From the NCBI RefSeq assembly GCF_000247695.1, contig NW_004624865.1, forward strand, positions 1,686,329 to 1,750,328: 64,000 nucleotides of DNA, written 5' to 3'. The position numbers and the translations under genes were made by a program. Source of the DNA: Heterocephalus glaber. Its lineage: Eukaryota > Chordata > Mammalia > Rodentia > Bathyergidae. Shown piece after piece: positions 35,583 to 45,459 of this stretch. The notes below the pieces were generated by a model. That model did not search any database, was not told the DNA's origin, and saw only the letters and a program-made list of their open reading frames with translations. The stretch's first letter is position 1, and the number at the start of each line of letters is the position of its first letter.

Positions 35583-36461
35583 CTACTCCTTGTCGCGCAC
35601 GAAGTCAGCGAACTCCTGCAGCACGCGCAGGCGGCCGCTGGCGTCTATGCGGCGCTTCTCACGGATGAGGTCTTCCAGGCTGTGGAAGCGGGCGGTGTGC
35701 ACCTTGTTCTCCCCCAGGTGCACCTTGAGGCAGTACTGCTGCTGCGGGGGCTGCGTGCCCGCCTGCACCTCCCCTCCGGCTTTGAACTCGCGCTTGCCGA
35801 AGCGGCACCAGGCGGCGAAGCTCTCCGAGTTCGTCCAGCAGATCTCCTCGCTCTTGAGGCCCAGATGGCCGCACGCGTTCTGCAGCACCAGCTCGGCCAC
35901 CAGTGGGCGGTAGCGGTACCAGCTATTCACCACCCGGCCCACGTTGGCGGCGCCCGCCTCGTACAAGCTGTCCTGGCGGATCTCGCCCTGGTGCAGGTGG
36001 ATGATGTGGCCGCCGCCCACGTACACGGCCCAGTGCGGGGCGGGCGCCGACGGCTCGGGCGCGGGCTGCAGCCACAGCAGCTCCAGGAGGTCGCCGGGTT
36101 CGCAGAGCGCGGGCAGCGCGGTGACCGCGTAGACGCTCAGGTCGGCGCCCTGCGGGCCGCCGCTCACTTTGGAGAAGATGCATTCCTGGCCCCGGAAGGC
36201 GGAGACCTGAGTCTCGTTGAGCACCAGCTGGTGCAGCAAGTGGTGGTGGTGGCGGCTGGGGCTCTCCGGGCAGGGGGTGCAGCCTGCCGTGGCCTTCACG
36301 CAAAACTTGTCGGGCTGCCCGCGTTCGTCCAGGTCCTCCTCCTCATCCGAGAAGAAGTAGGCGACCCCGACCCGCAGCTCGTCCTTCTCGATCCCCGACG
36401 GGTCCCCTGTGGGCAGCTCGCTGTAGCTGAGGTGGGTGATTCGATCCAGTTGGTTGCCCAT
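35583..36461 (-). CDS. LRATD1: LRAT domain-containing protein 1 (LRATD1, FAM84A), complete
   Basis: A complete 292-residue frame ending in TAG. The start is the ATG at 36461-36459 (MGNQLDR); the codon before it is TTG and is not counted. The length equals the family's usual 292. Order: N-terminus with Gly2 (possible but weak N-myristoylation context), acidic SDEEEDLDE at 38-46, HHHH at 71-74, then an LRAT/NlpC-P60-like domain from about 120 to 225. PGD at 122-124 opens the domain; HWAVYVGGG (143-151) carries the first histidine of the LRAT triad and IIHLH (153-157) the second. The NC motif of active enzymes is replaced by NSESF (211-215), so the catalytic cysteine is Ser212. This points to a non-enzymatic role. 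The family is reported in cell shape and motility and in tumour expression; the exact function is unsettled. The coding part is a single exon and the gene is alone in the window. The other paralogue, LRATD2, is longer (about 310), which favours LRATD1. Confidence 0.96.
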   Translation of the reverse strand: MGNQLDRITHLSYSELPTGDPSGIEKDELRVGVAYFFSDEEEDLDERGQPDKFCVKATAGCTPCPESPSRHHHHLLHQLVLNETQVSAFRGQECIFSKVSGGPQGADLSVYAVTALPALCEPGDLLELLWLQPAPEPSAPAPHWAVYVGGGHIIHLHQGEIRQDSLYEAGAANVGRVVNSWYRYRPLVAELVLQNACGHLGLKSEEICWTNSESFAAWCRFGKREFKAGGEVQAGTQPPQQQYCLKVHLGENKVHTARFHSLEDLIREKRRIDASGRLRVLQEFADFVRDKE

Positions 36462-36500
36462 CAATGACGCGGCGAGGCGAGGGCCAGGAACGGGGATCTG
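36462..36500 (-). promoter_or_regulatory. LRATD1: Splice acceptor and short 5' UTR before the LRATD1 start codon
   Basis: On the minus strand a pyrimidine-rich tract ('cgcttctccttcgccag') ends in CAG at 36500-36498, giving an exon start at 36497 and 36 untranslated bases before the ATG. Known LRATD1 genes have a non-coding first exon spliced to one coding exon, which fits. Confidence 0.65.
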
Positions 36501-37239
36501 GCGAAGGAGAAGCGGACACCATCATAGTCGGGGTGACCCTTTCGGAGGGCCCCTTCCCCAAGACCCACAGCGCCCCTGGGGCCAGCCCGCCCGCCTGTCC
36601 GTGTGCCCGCCGGGGGTCACCGGTGCCAGCCGGGATCCTGGAGCCTCCTCCGGGATCGGGGAGGAGGCGCAGACGCGGCCACGGATCCGGGGCGCCGGAG
36701 AGGACGCCCCACGCAGGCCCACGCAGCCTCCCACCGCGTCCGGGAACCCGGTGCAACTCCCAGCAGAGGACACGCAGGCTGGTGGAAGTGCGAGCGGAGT
36801 TCTCGCGCGCTGCGGCCGAACGCAAGGGTGGATTGCTTGGCAGGGACAAGGGCCACCTAAGGCCTGAGACCTGGGAGCAGGCTGCGCTCCCATTCCCGTC
36901 CCCACTCTCCGCGCCCACCGCCCAGCGTGGCACGAGGTCGCACCCCACCCGTGACAGCGGCTGGCACAATGACAATCGGCACATCGGCAGCAACATTTTC
37001 GAACACTTAGGGGTACGAACACGAACAGGCTGGTACAGACACCTACGGTGCTAATGTCACACACACCCACAATGACAAATCTTCGCGAGGACGCACTGCC
37101 ACACTGCTACACTGAACCACCTCCCCTACACACATTCGGGCACAATCCCACCCACGCTTGCACACTCGCCGATGCACGCACACACGAGAGCCCGGCCACA
37201 CCTGCCCACGCAGACAGGTGCACTCTGCCCCTCTCTTTG

Positions 37240-37880
37240 CCCACCTTGCCCCCGGCAGAGCCACTCGGACTGCGCCAGGGCGAGGCTGCTGGGTCTAAGA
37301 TAACCTAACAAAGAGACGGGGAAAGGAGCGAGGAAGCCGAGGCCCGCACCCGCGCGGGGTTGGCGCGGGGAGGTCCATTTCCAGCCACAAAACCCTCGCC
37401 CTCCTCTCAGGCACGCGATCCAACAATCGGGCGAAGAACAAACGTTCGCAAGGCCAAGAAAGCTGACTCTCCGTACCCGTGATTTCCCTGCTCCCGAAAC
37501 CCCAAACTCCTTTAAAGTCTCCAGGTTCCCATGGGTGCTGCAGACGCCGCGGTGCACGTGGGTCCCGGGCGGCCCGAGGGGCTGCGGCTCGGCTCTACCC
37601 CGCGGCGCGGTACCGGTGCGCTCCCGTCTACACCGGCTGGGGCGCAGCTCCACCTGGCCAGTCCCGGCTAGGCTCGGCGTTCCCACCGCCTCACCGAGCA
37701 CTCTAAGTAGCCGGAGCAGCCGGCTCCAGGGCCCGCCCCGGCGCGCGCTCATTGGTCGGGAAAGGGCCTGCGCCCTGTCCATCTCCGCCGCCCAGGGAGG
37801 GGGGCCGGGGCGTGGTCTCCTGAGCCCCGCCCCGCACGGCGCTCGAGCGCGCACGGCCCCAGGGAGCGGAGGTGTGGACG
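37240..37880 (-). promoter_or_regulatory. LRATD1: Probable LRATD1 promoter and non-coding first exon
   Basis: Minus-strand CCAAT box at 37755-37751, GC boxes around 37729-37737 and 37820-37832 (plus-strand 'cccgccccg'), and a palindromic E-box CACGTG at 37555-37560. A TATA box is not evident. Candidate donors on the minus strand: CTCG/GTGAGG (GT at 37694-37693), ACGG/GTACGG (GT at 37476-37475) and CAAG/GTGGGC (GT at 37244-37243). If transcription begins 60-100 bases downstream of the CCAAT box, the two lower donors are the better choices. The real exon border is unknown. Confidence 0.5.
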
Positions 37881-37990
37881 CCGAGGGGAGCGCGCGAGTG
37901 GCGAGGCGGAGCGCACAGATGGCAGCGGAGAGCACAGCCCAGCTTCCAAGAAGACGGACCCCAGCTGGAGCTGAGGCTGGGGGTTGAGAA

Positions 37991-39175
37991 AAATCCCCGA
38001 TGCACGTCTCTTGGTTCAAGACCCGCGGGTGGCCAGGGACAGCGTGCGACGTCTTCTGTGGGGGGCGCCTGGGACGCCGGTCCTACCTCTCTGAGCCTTT
38101 TCTAGGCCAGCACAGATTAATCTGTGTTCAGCGTCTTCTTCTAGCCCGGCCAAGCTGCTGACCCAGAGCTGGTGCCTGGTTTCTAAGGAGACTGATGTCA
38201 GATGCGACCAAAAAGTCTCAGCCTTGCCCGGGCCCTGCCCCAGCTGTGCCTGTGATTTTCTATGAAATGGGTGCGTCGCTCACGGAGAAACTAGAATATA
38301 AAAGTGGTTTTGCCACCCCCGAATCGCTGTTACTCAGGGATTTTGGTTGGTTTTGTGAGAGGTGGATGGTTGCTTTTCTGCATACAGATTTAATCGTTTC
38401 GCTCTGGATATTGGATGCTAAAAGGTGACTTTCATAATGTGAGATTCTGCAGAACAGACTCCAGAAGAGTTCTTAGAATCTGGCCCCGGTCTCTCTTCTG
38501 CCATTTTAAAGGCAGGATTCCAGCAGAGTTTTCAGGAAACCTCTTTCTCTCCAGTGAGAATCTGGCGCTTGCTCTTGGTGCTGCTGAGCAGCTGGACAGC
38601 GCTTCCTCCATTCCGTACAGACCTGTGTTGACTTTCCTCTCTGGCACAAACTCGCCGCTATGAGCAGAGTCTTGTGTGCTCCACAACTTTGTATCCTGAG
38701 CCCTTTTCCTAACATGTAAGACACACAGTAGGCTCCTTATCTTATGCCCACTGAGCAACACACACTCCTGCAATGTGAACCTAGGAGGGTGGTCAGATAA
38801 GACAGGTGATTCAGGAAACTGATTACAGTATGTTCTGTGCATGTACAGATCTATCTTGGTGAAACCCATTGATCAGTATAACCAATATAAGCTAATAAAA
38901 ACTTGGGAGAAAAAACTAGCAAAAGAAAAACAGAGGAGACTGAGGAAATGTTACAGATTGGAGCATACCTAAGATTAGGTAACCAGGTACCTAGACTGGA
39001 TCCTACGATGAAAAAAGCACAGTTGACAAAAAATGAGTAAAGTCCATATAATGTCCATGGTTTAGTTACAAAACCAAACAAACAAAAAACAAGGGAAAGA
39101 CATAGCTCAGAATCACTCAACTGATCCAAAAGAAAGAGCAAACTATGTCAGTGTAAAGTAGTTACTGGTAGTGGT
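37991..39175. other. Intergenic upstream flank of LRATD1
   Basis: GC content drops after about 38100. No transposon named. Open frames at 38195-38869 on both strands have no domain. A divergent non-coding transcript from the CpG island is possible but not shown. Confidence 0.4.
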
Positions 39176-39179
39176 GGTG

Positions 39180-39575
39180 TAGCTTAGCTACTTCCTTGTT
39201 GCTGGGACAAAATACTTGACACAAGTTAAAGGGGGAGAGGTTTATTTTTATCTCACAGTTTGTGGAAGTTTCAGTCCATAGTCGGCTCCAAGGCAGGGCA
39301 GCGTGGCAGAGGAGAAACAGTCTGTAGCAGGGCAGGCAGGAGGCAACCCAACATCCTTCTTCTTTCCCTTTTTATTCTATCCAGGGTACGAGTCTATTGG
39401 TTGGTGCTACCCAGATGCAAGGTGGGTTTTCCCTCTTCAGTAAGTCCATCATCCAACACCCAGAACTGTGCTGAACCAATCAGTGGACTAATCCAATATC
39501 ACACACCCATGAGCCAGTCACTCCCAAAAGTCCCACCTGTCAACACATGAGCCTTTGAAGGGGCATCTAGATAAC
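39180..39575 (-). mobile_element. ERVL-MaLR-type solo LTR
   Basis: It begins 'agcttagctacttccttg' 'ttgctgggacaaaatac' and includes 'cagtttgtggaagtttcag' and 'tctattggttggtgctaccc', which match the minus-strand LTR at 18379-18850. It ends 'gagcctttgaaggggcatc'. The 96-codon open frame inside is LTR sequence. Confidence 0.7.
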
Positions 39576-40936
39576 AAGTGTTTCAGGTGAGGTGTGGAAT
39601 TTTTATGTCATGCTACTATTTCTGGTAAAAAAAAAAAATACTATACCTGCTTAAAATGGGTAGAAACTGGCCATCAGAGTTATCCCTGGATGGATTTTTC
39701 AAAGGAAATCCTTTTGTTGTTTGCTTTTCCACCCTTTGCACATACTACTTGCACATAAAAATAAAATTAATTAAAAGCTAAGTAAATAAACATTATGAAG
39801 TAATGAAGGAAAACAGCCTACAGTGATTACATACATTGTCCTGAGAGGTTTAGTAGGTGATTAATCCCCATTCCTCCTAAGGGTATTTGCTCTTAAAGGC
39901 CCTAAGGAGGGCCCTGGAGCCCAAATACCAGCATCCCCAATCCATCCGAAATTTATGAGACATTTATCTAGTTGTTAACCAGGCTATCATAGTTTTTAAA
40001 TTAATAAAATCTGGTCTTATATTGTGAGAAAAACATGTTTCAGAAAAGTTAGCTGGTTGACCCAAGTTCACGTGGAGAATGATACATGTTATTAGCCTTT
40101 GTTTTCTTTGATTGGCTATTTGGCCAGAATATTTTCAAACTGCCAAGCCTCCAGTTCGAGTTGGCTTTCTGAAAGTTTCCATGTATGCAGCCATTTATCA
40201 AAATAGATGCTTAATATGTATCGCTAAAACAGGTCTTTAAATGGGCATCTGGATACATTCGATTTACTTAAATCTTTCCAGAAATCTGGCTGTTGTCTAC
40301 ATGCAAGTTCTTAGAAAACAAGTCGCAACCCTTGAGACTGACCACAGGTTGGGACAGGCCTTTTGTGTTTTATATTTGCCATAAATAATAAACAACTCAT
40401 TTTAGTGCTGAAGTCAAGAGAATTGAACAAGTAGCTTCTGGGATCAAAAAGTGAGTTATTGGTCTTGTTATAGACTGGACATGGGGGATGCCCCCAGGAG
40501 AGTATTTGAAGAGTTCATTACCAGTGTGTGAGCTGAGCTCCTTGAAAGCCGTTCAGCACTTGACTCCAAATAACCTCTACTTTTAACCCCTCTCCTTCCC
40601 CAAGATCAAATCTTTCACACAAACATCTATACCCTGTTTGCTGTATTCATCCCTACCTACCCGGTTCCAGAATGCAGAGCAAGCAGACCTCTTGCTCTTC
40701 CTGCTAGTACCCCACCAGTCTCGCAGATAAGCAACATGAAGTACTATCGGTGCTTGGAGAGACAACGCCTAAAGTTTAAAATACAAATTTACTTCCTTCC
40801 GTCCCCTCTTCTGTGAGGATAAAAGGTTTAATGCTTTAGTAATCATCAGGGAGAATAAGTATCCCGTGACCCCTACCCCCAGAAATACAAGACAAGGAAC
40901 ACAAGGGCCCCCAAGGCTTGGAAAAGAAGGCATTAA
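39576..40936. other. Intergenic, no gene seen
   Basis: Mostly unique-looking AT-rich sequence without domain-bearing frames or CpG clustering. Confidence 0.5.
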
Positions 40937-40950
40937 AGGTAAACTGAGGA

Positions 40951-41163
40951 GAGAAGACAGAGAGAGAAAGGAAGGAAGAACAAGAAAATAGAATGAAAAA
41001 ATGAAAACAAAGCTTTTCACGTAGGGAGAAGAGGGGGCTTTAGGAGAGAGGGGAGTGGGAAAAAAGAGGCGGGATATATCACGTATAGGTACAAATTCCC
41101 TACAATGAGTGTTATCATTATGTATGCCTAAAAAGTACCAATAAACGTTTTGCTTAAAAAAAG
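40951..41163 (+). mobile_element. Short 5'-truncated L1 insertion with target-site duplication
   Basis: Only the final 213 bases of L1 are present, ending with the tail module ('gggatatatcacg', 'tatgcctaaaaagtacc', then 'aataaa'). Direct repeats aggtaaactgagga (40937-40950) and aggtaaattgagga (41164-41177) flank it with one mismatch. The 165-codon minus-strand open frame across it is not a gene. Confidence 0.85.
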
Positions 41164-41349
41164 AGGTAAATTGAGGAAAACACATCTTTATAGCCTTCCA
41201 ACAAATACAAAGACAGTAAAGTATAAACAGAAGAATGACAATATTATAAGATGTTTGTTTGATCACACATGATTATTTGCAAATTGGTTTATTTATTTCT
41301 TTTCACCCATCTTGCTTAATTTTACACTGTGCAAATACAGTGTCAAGAG

Positions 41350-41543
41350 CAGGATAGAGTCATTGGAAGCCAACCACTCCAGCATTCATGATGTATGTAA
41401 CCCAAGGTAAGTCAATCTCTCTGGATGTCAGGTTCCTTCTCTGTAAAATACAGAAAACAATAGTGTTGTATGTTGTGGATGATTTCAAGTGTATGGATCA
41501 CCTAGTGCCTGAAAGCTCACAATTATCATTATTATTGTTATTA
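41350..41543 (+). mobile_element. MIR SINE
   Basis: 'gtaacccaaggtaagtcaat' and 'tcaggttccttctctgtaaaa' are the MIR core and the segment after it ('cctcagtttcctcatctgtaaaa'). Confidence 0.6.
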
Positions 41544-41544
41544 T

Positions 41545-41740
41545 AGTACTAGAAAATGAACCCAGGGATTTTGCACTGTATCACATCCTTAGCTCTTTTT
41601 TAAAAAATTTATATTTAAATTTTGAGACAAATTCTCACTAAGTCACTACATTGTTCAGGCTGGGCTTCACCCTGCAATCCTCCTGCCTCAGCCTCTCAGA
41701 GTGCTGGGGAATATAGGCATGTGCTGTCACACTCAGCTCA
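41545..41740 (-). mobile_element. B1-ID dimeric SINE
   Basis: ID part first on plus ('gtactagaaaatgaaccc'), then the B1 part ('gacaaattctcactaagtca', 'cctcctgcctcagcctctca'). It sits directly against the MIR. Confidence 0.8.
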
Positions 41741-41754
41741 TTATTATTCTTTTT

Positions 41755-42285
41755 TCTTCTTCCCTTTTCTATTCCATTATGTTTGGAATTCATAACAAAT
41801 ACATTCAGCCTGGGAGATTGCTAATATATGTAGCACACCCTAAGACTTTTAATTGCCCTCCGCTCCTCTCCCTACCATCTCTGCCCACCCCAAAGTCCCC
41901 TCAGTCCATCTCCCTGTTTCTCCTCATCAATCTTTTATTTTGCTCCAAAATGATTTCTACTTTGGGTTCTTCTATAAGAGGAGCCATGTGATATTTAATC
42001 TCCTGGGTCTGATTTATTTCTCTTAGCATTATAGTCACAAGGTGCATCCATTTTCCCACAAATGACTCAAATTTATTCTTTTTATGGCTGAATAGTACTC
42101 CGTACATCTTCTTTATCCATTCATCTGTTGATGGACATAGAGGCTGCTTCCAAGCTTTAGCTATGATGAGCTGTGCTGCTATAAACATGGGTGTGCGAGG
42201 GTCACTGTCATACAATGTCTTTAACCTAGAAGAGGTGTAGCAGGGTCAAATGGAATCTCCATTTTTAGTTTTCTTGTTATTATTA
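41755..42285 (-). mobile_element. L1 LINE 3' end
   Basis: Plus-strand words such as 'aggtgcatccattttcccac', 'tggctgaatagtactccg', 'tttatccattcatctgttga' and 'gctgctataaacatgggtg' are the reverse complement of the L1 3' region. The open frames on both strands are relics. Confidence 0.85.
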
Positions 42286-43420
42286 TTGATCCCATCCTCT
42301 GTTTGTTTATGACAATGCCAGCCAAAAGCAGACCCTAATTATGGGATCAGAGGCTGTCCCTGGCTGGGGTGTGGGGCTGCTCCCTTCTGTCCAGAGAGTA
42401 CATCCGGGCCTAAGGGTTTCTATAGGCTTCTCTGTGTGACATCTGGGGAGGATCTTGTCAGGGCCCTGGAGGGGTTAGAATTGTCTCCAAATGAGCATTT
42501 CCAGTGTGAGGTGTGTGGGAAAACCCTAAGTAGGAACCACTAGGAGTCCTTTGGCTGCTTGTGACCTGTTGTTTTGGTGGCATCGGATATTGTTTGCTTT
42601 CTTTACCGCTTGGTCCCTTCTTCAACACTAGCTGAAAGGCTTTGATTTTGCTGACTGTGTCCTTGGCCCAAACTCTTACCCTTTAGAACTGGGTCAGGAG
42701 TGGAGGTTTCAGAAGGAATGGGGGTGTTCCATGAGTACTGCTATATATCATTGTTTGCTCAAAAAATGTTTTGCTTTTACTTATGTGCCCTACTTTGGTG
42801 TTCATCCTTTAATGAAGCCAGCTGCCCCATTTCCTGTCCTTGGCTGTCTTGGGCACTTAGCAAGCTCCTCACATCTATGCTGCACAATCCTTTGTAGCCC
42901 TCTGGAGTAGACACAGGGGCATGGCTGTCCGGCCCCACTCCCTGCCTCTGGCACACAGCCAAATGCTATGTCCCGAATACCTGCAGCTTGCTGGGGACCT
43001 TGTCCTGGGTTCTGGCCAGGAAATGTAAGTGCGAGTAGAGTTAGCTGCACCTCGGCCATGGTCTTCCATCAAGTCTCTCCTGCCATTTGGCCACATGTAG
43101 AGGGGCTCAGGATAGAACTTCCAGGATCAGGCAGATGGAGGAGCCAGGGAGGGAAGGAGGGCAGAGCTCCCGAATAACTCTTTGAGGCAGATCCTATCCT
43201 TGCCCAAAGAAGCGCACTGGACAGGGACGGGGGAGAAAGAAAACTTACTGGAAAATTTATAGTTGTTTGTCAGCAGCAGTTGGTTCCACTGATACACTCT
43301 CCTTGGGTTAGATGCATCCTAAAATGACAAATACTCACCTCTCTCCTTCCTGTCAAGGCTGGCTTGCCTGTAGTCCCTGCAACACCTCAACATGTTCATA
43401 GCATCACACCATCCACAGTT
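42286..43420. other. Intergenic, no gene accepted
   Basis: Moderately GC-rich. A short translation at about 42490-42540 reads like the start of a C2H2 zinc finger (CEVCGK) but stops at once. Open frames at 42777-43177 overlap on both strands without domains. Confidence 0.4.
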
Positions 43421-43424
43421 CCTG

Positions 43425-43670
43425 TCTTCTTCTCCTTCTCCTCCTCCTTCTCTTTCTCCTTTGTCTTCTTTCTCTTTTCCTCCCTTCCTTCTCCTCCTTT
43501 TTCCCCTCCTATTCCTCCTCACTCTTCCCCCTCTTCTTCTCTTCCTCCTATTCCCCTCTTCCTCCTCTTCCTCCTCCTTCCCCTTTTCCTCATCTTCTTC
43601 CTTCTCCTTCTTCCCTTCCTCCTTTTCCTGCTCTTCCTTCTCCTCTTCCTCCACCTTTGCCTCTCTTTTT
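43425..43670. repeat. Long CT-rich (polypyrimidine/polypurine) tract
   Basis: About 245 bases nearly free of purines on the plus strand, built of irregular TCC, TTC and CCTT units. It produces long Ser/Phe/Leu/Pro frames on plus and Glu/Lys/Arg/Gly frames on minus, which are artefacts. Confidence 0.95.
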
Positions 43671-43738
43671 ATTGTTCTGGGGATTCAGTCCCAGAGTCTC
43701 CCATGTGCTATACATGTATTCAGTCTCAGCCATCACCT
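43671..43738 (-). mobile_element. ID-type SINE fragment
   Basis: 'gttctggggattcagtccca' and the following 'ctcagccatcac' are a worn minus-strand ID element. It lies at the end of the CT tract, as if the tract grew from the SINE tail. Confidence 0.45.
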
Positions 43739-44283
43739 TGAATTTAAAGAAACCAACAATGGACACATCTTCCTCTCTAGGTATTACCCATTATCTCCCT
43801 GCTATTTGTTCTCTGAATTCCCATAGCCTCTTTGTGCTAACCTACCCCACTCACTAAATATCTAACCTGCTTTCTTCTTTTTCTAGACCCCCAAAATGGC
43901 AGGACAAACTCTTTGCAGCCAAGACGAAAGAAAACTCTGCCATCCACCTTCCTTTTACCTGTCTGCACCCACTGACACCCTCACTTTTCATTTTTTCTTA
44001 AGTGCCCTCTTGAGTTTGGCTCTTTTGTTTTCAAGTTTCAGAAACTCCTTTTCCTACCTGGATGTTCTTGTTAGAGTCTGTTAAATGCCTTCTTATCACT
44101 GAGCAATCAAATAGTCCTGAGTGTCCTGGGTGGGGAACTTTCAGCAACTATGGGTTTAATACTTCCTTTCTGTGGATTATACAAAGATGTCTCTCCAGTG
44201 TGAATCCTTCCCTGCATAACCTTCCACTTCCAAGAGCACATGACTTGGGGGTGGGACTGCTCCCACATCTGAGTGACAGGTGA
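43739..44283. other. Intergenic, nothing firm
   Basis: Pyrimidine-leaning sequence with short open frames; possibly part of an old L2, not certain. Confidence 0.35.
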
Positions 44284-44284
44284 A

Positions 44285-44400
44285 CTTTTCTAGTTGGGCT
44301 TGCTCTTCCTTCTGTTGGGAATGTCTTTCCCTGCCTTCTTCATCTGGCTTCTACTCAATGTCTATGACCTTTTGAGGTGGCAACCTCTAAGCTACCTGTC
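44285..44400 (+). mobile_element. L2 LINE fragment
   Basis: 'ttgggaatgtctttccctgcc' and 'cttctactcaatgtctatga' follow L2 near the end of its coding part ('tggaatgctcttcc', 'ctcctactcatcctt'). Confidence 0.4.
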
Positions 44401-44445
44401 CCTCAGCGCATGCTAATTGAGACCCCAACAGAGTTGTGTCTCGTG

Positions 44446-44573
44446 TCTTCCTCCCTCCCTCCCTCCTTCCCCCTCTCCCTCCCTCCCTCCCTCCCCCTCT
44501 CCCTCCCTCCCTTCCTTCCTCCCTTCCTTCCTTCTTTCCATCCTTCCTTCCTTCCTTCCTTCCATTCCCTTCC
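44446..44573. repeat. (CCCT/CCTT)n simple repeat
   Basis: About 128 bases of tandem CCCT and CCTT units with a few Ts or As. Open frames on both strands in the area are repeat artefacts. Confidence 0.95.
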
Positions 44574-44799
44574 TTAACAGACTGAGCACCCGAGGAAGAT
44601 TCCTGAGTCTGGTAAAATTGCTGAACTTGAGGTTCAGTGGATGATGTGCCCTCAATAGACACAATTTGTCCGACTTGGTGGGTACATGAACAATGATCTA
44701 CGTGTCATTTAGGAAGCTGTCACTGTTTGTTTCGATTTCAGCTTTCACTGCTTGGAGCACTGTAAGCCCTGGCACATGTATTTACTTAGATAAGGTGGG

Positions 44800-45205
44800 A
44801 GTAGTTTTGCTGTGTGATATGGCACTGGGTTTCCAAGTGCTCCTCTAGCATGCTGTGGAAACCTGATAAAAATACAGATTCTCAGCTGGGCACAGAGGCA
44901 TATATCTATAAGCTCAACATTCTGGGAGGCTGAGGGGGGAGGACTGCAATTTTGAGCCCAGCCTGGACAGTTTAGTAAATTGGAGAAAACGTCCCCCCAA
45001 AACAGAAAGGGGTGGGAATATAGCTCAGTGCAAAGGGCTTGATTTCATACCCCAGTACTACAAAAATCCAACTAAACCAACACTGGTTCTCCGGCTGTAT
45101 TCCCAGTTCACTGAAACTTAATCTCAGAATTGGCTGTAGGAATCTGTGTTTGCAGCAGTGACCTGCCCCAGGCATTCTGGATGCAGCATAACTGTCGTGC
45201 ATTAC
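44800..45205 (+). mobile_element. MER5A-type hAT DNA transposon, split by a SINE
   Basis: The left part 'gctgtggaaacctgataaaa' 'atacagattctcag' and the right part 'taatctcagaattggctg' ... 'ggaatctgtgtttgcagcag' are in MER5A order on either side of the SINE at 44883-45070. It is a short non-autonomous relic. Confidence 0.55.
44883..45070 (+). mobile_element. B1-ID dimeric SINE inside MER5A
   Basis: The B1 half starts 'agctgggcacagaggcat' and has 'acattctgggaggctgagg'. The ID half starts 'ggggtgggaatatagctc' and ends 'ataccccagtacta'. It is younger than the MER5A. Confidence 0.8.
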
Positions 45206-45301
45206 GCACTATTCAGATGTGAGAAATTCTTCTTCATATGTGGAATACAGTGACAGCCCTTAAGCACACGGCACTTAATAAACACTTGGAATTCAATTAT
45301 A

Positions 45302-45415
45302 TTTTGAGATAGGGTCAAACTAAACTGCCCGGGCTAGTCTAGAACTTGCAATCCTCCTGCCTCAACTTCCCAGAGTGCTGGGTTCACTGGCCTGTGCCAC
45401 CACACCAGGTTGTGA
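45302..45415 (-). mobile_element. B1 SINE
   Basis: Plus-strand reading: 'ttttgagatagggtcaaac', 'aatcctcctgcctcaacttc', 'gtgccaccacaccaggttg'. There is no ID half. Confidence 0.75.
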
Positions 45416-45459
45416 TTTCCCACGGGCTTCCATTTGTTGACAGGCATGGCTCCCTTCCT

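Larger units (their letters stand above)
34990..37990. promoter_or_regulatory. CpG island over LRATD1
   Basis: About 3 kb rich in G, C and CpG in an AT-rich neighbourhood. It covers the coding exon, the probable intron and the probable promoter. Long open frames on both strands (for example 34946-35668 and 35682-36467 on plus, 37126-38019 on minus) come from scarcity of stop codons in GC-rich DNA and are not genes. Confidence 0.85.

Noticed and set aside
36462..36464. An extra start codon directly before LRATD1's MGNQ
   Set aside because: The codon is TTG on the minus strand, not ATG; the 292-residue product from 36461 matches the family length.
35682..36467. 261-codon plus-strand frame opposite LRATD1, and the 240-codon frame at 34946-35668
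   Set aside because: They lie in GC-rich CpG-island DNA where stops are rare. The first mirrors the LRATD1 codons, and neither has a recognisable domain.
37126..38019. 297-codon minus-strand frame over the promoter
   Set aside because: Low-complexity Arg/Pro/Gly/Ala-rich translation of the CpG island with no motif; it covers the expected non-coding exon and promoter.
42490..42540. CEVCGK, resembling the start of a C2H2 zinc finger
   Set aside because: No histidine pair follows at the right spacing, a stop comes at once, and no finger array is nearby.
43364..43826. Long Ser/Phe/Leu-rich plus frames and Glu/Lys/Arg-rich minus frame
   Set aside because: Direct translation of the polypyrimidine/polypurine tract.
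44387..44664. Arg/Glu/Gly/Lys-rich frames on the minus strand and Pro/Ser-rich frames on plus
   Set aside because: Translation of the CCCT/CCTT simple repeat.
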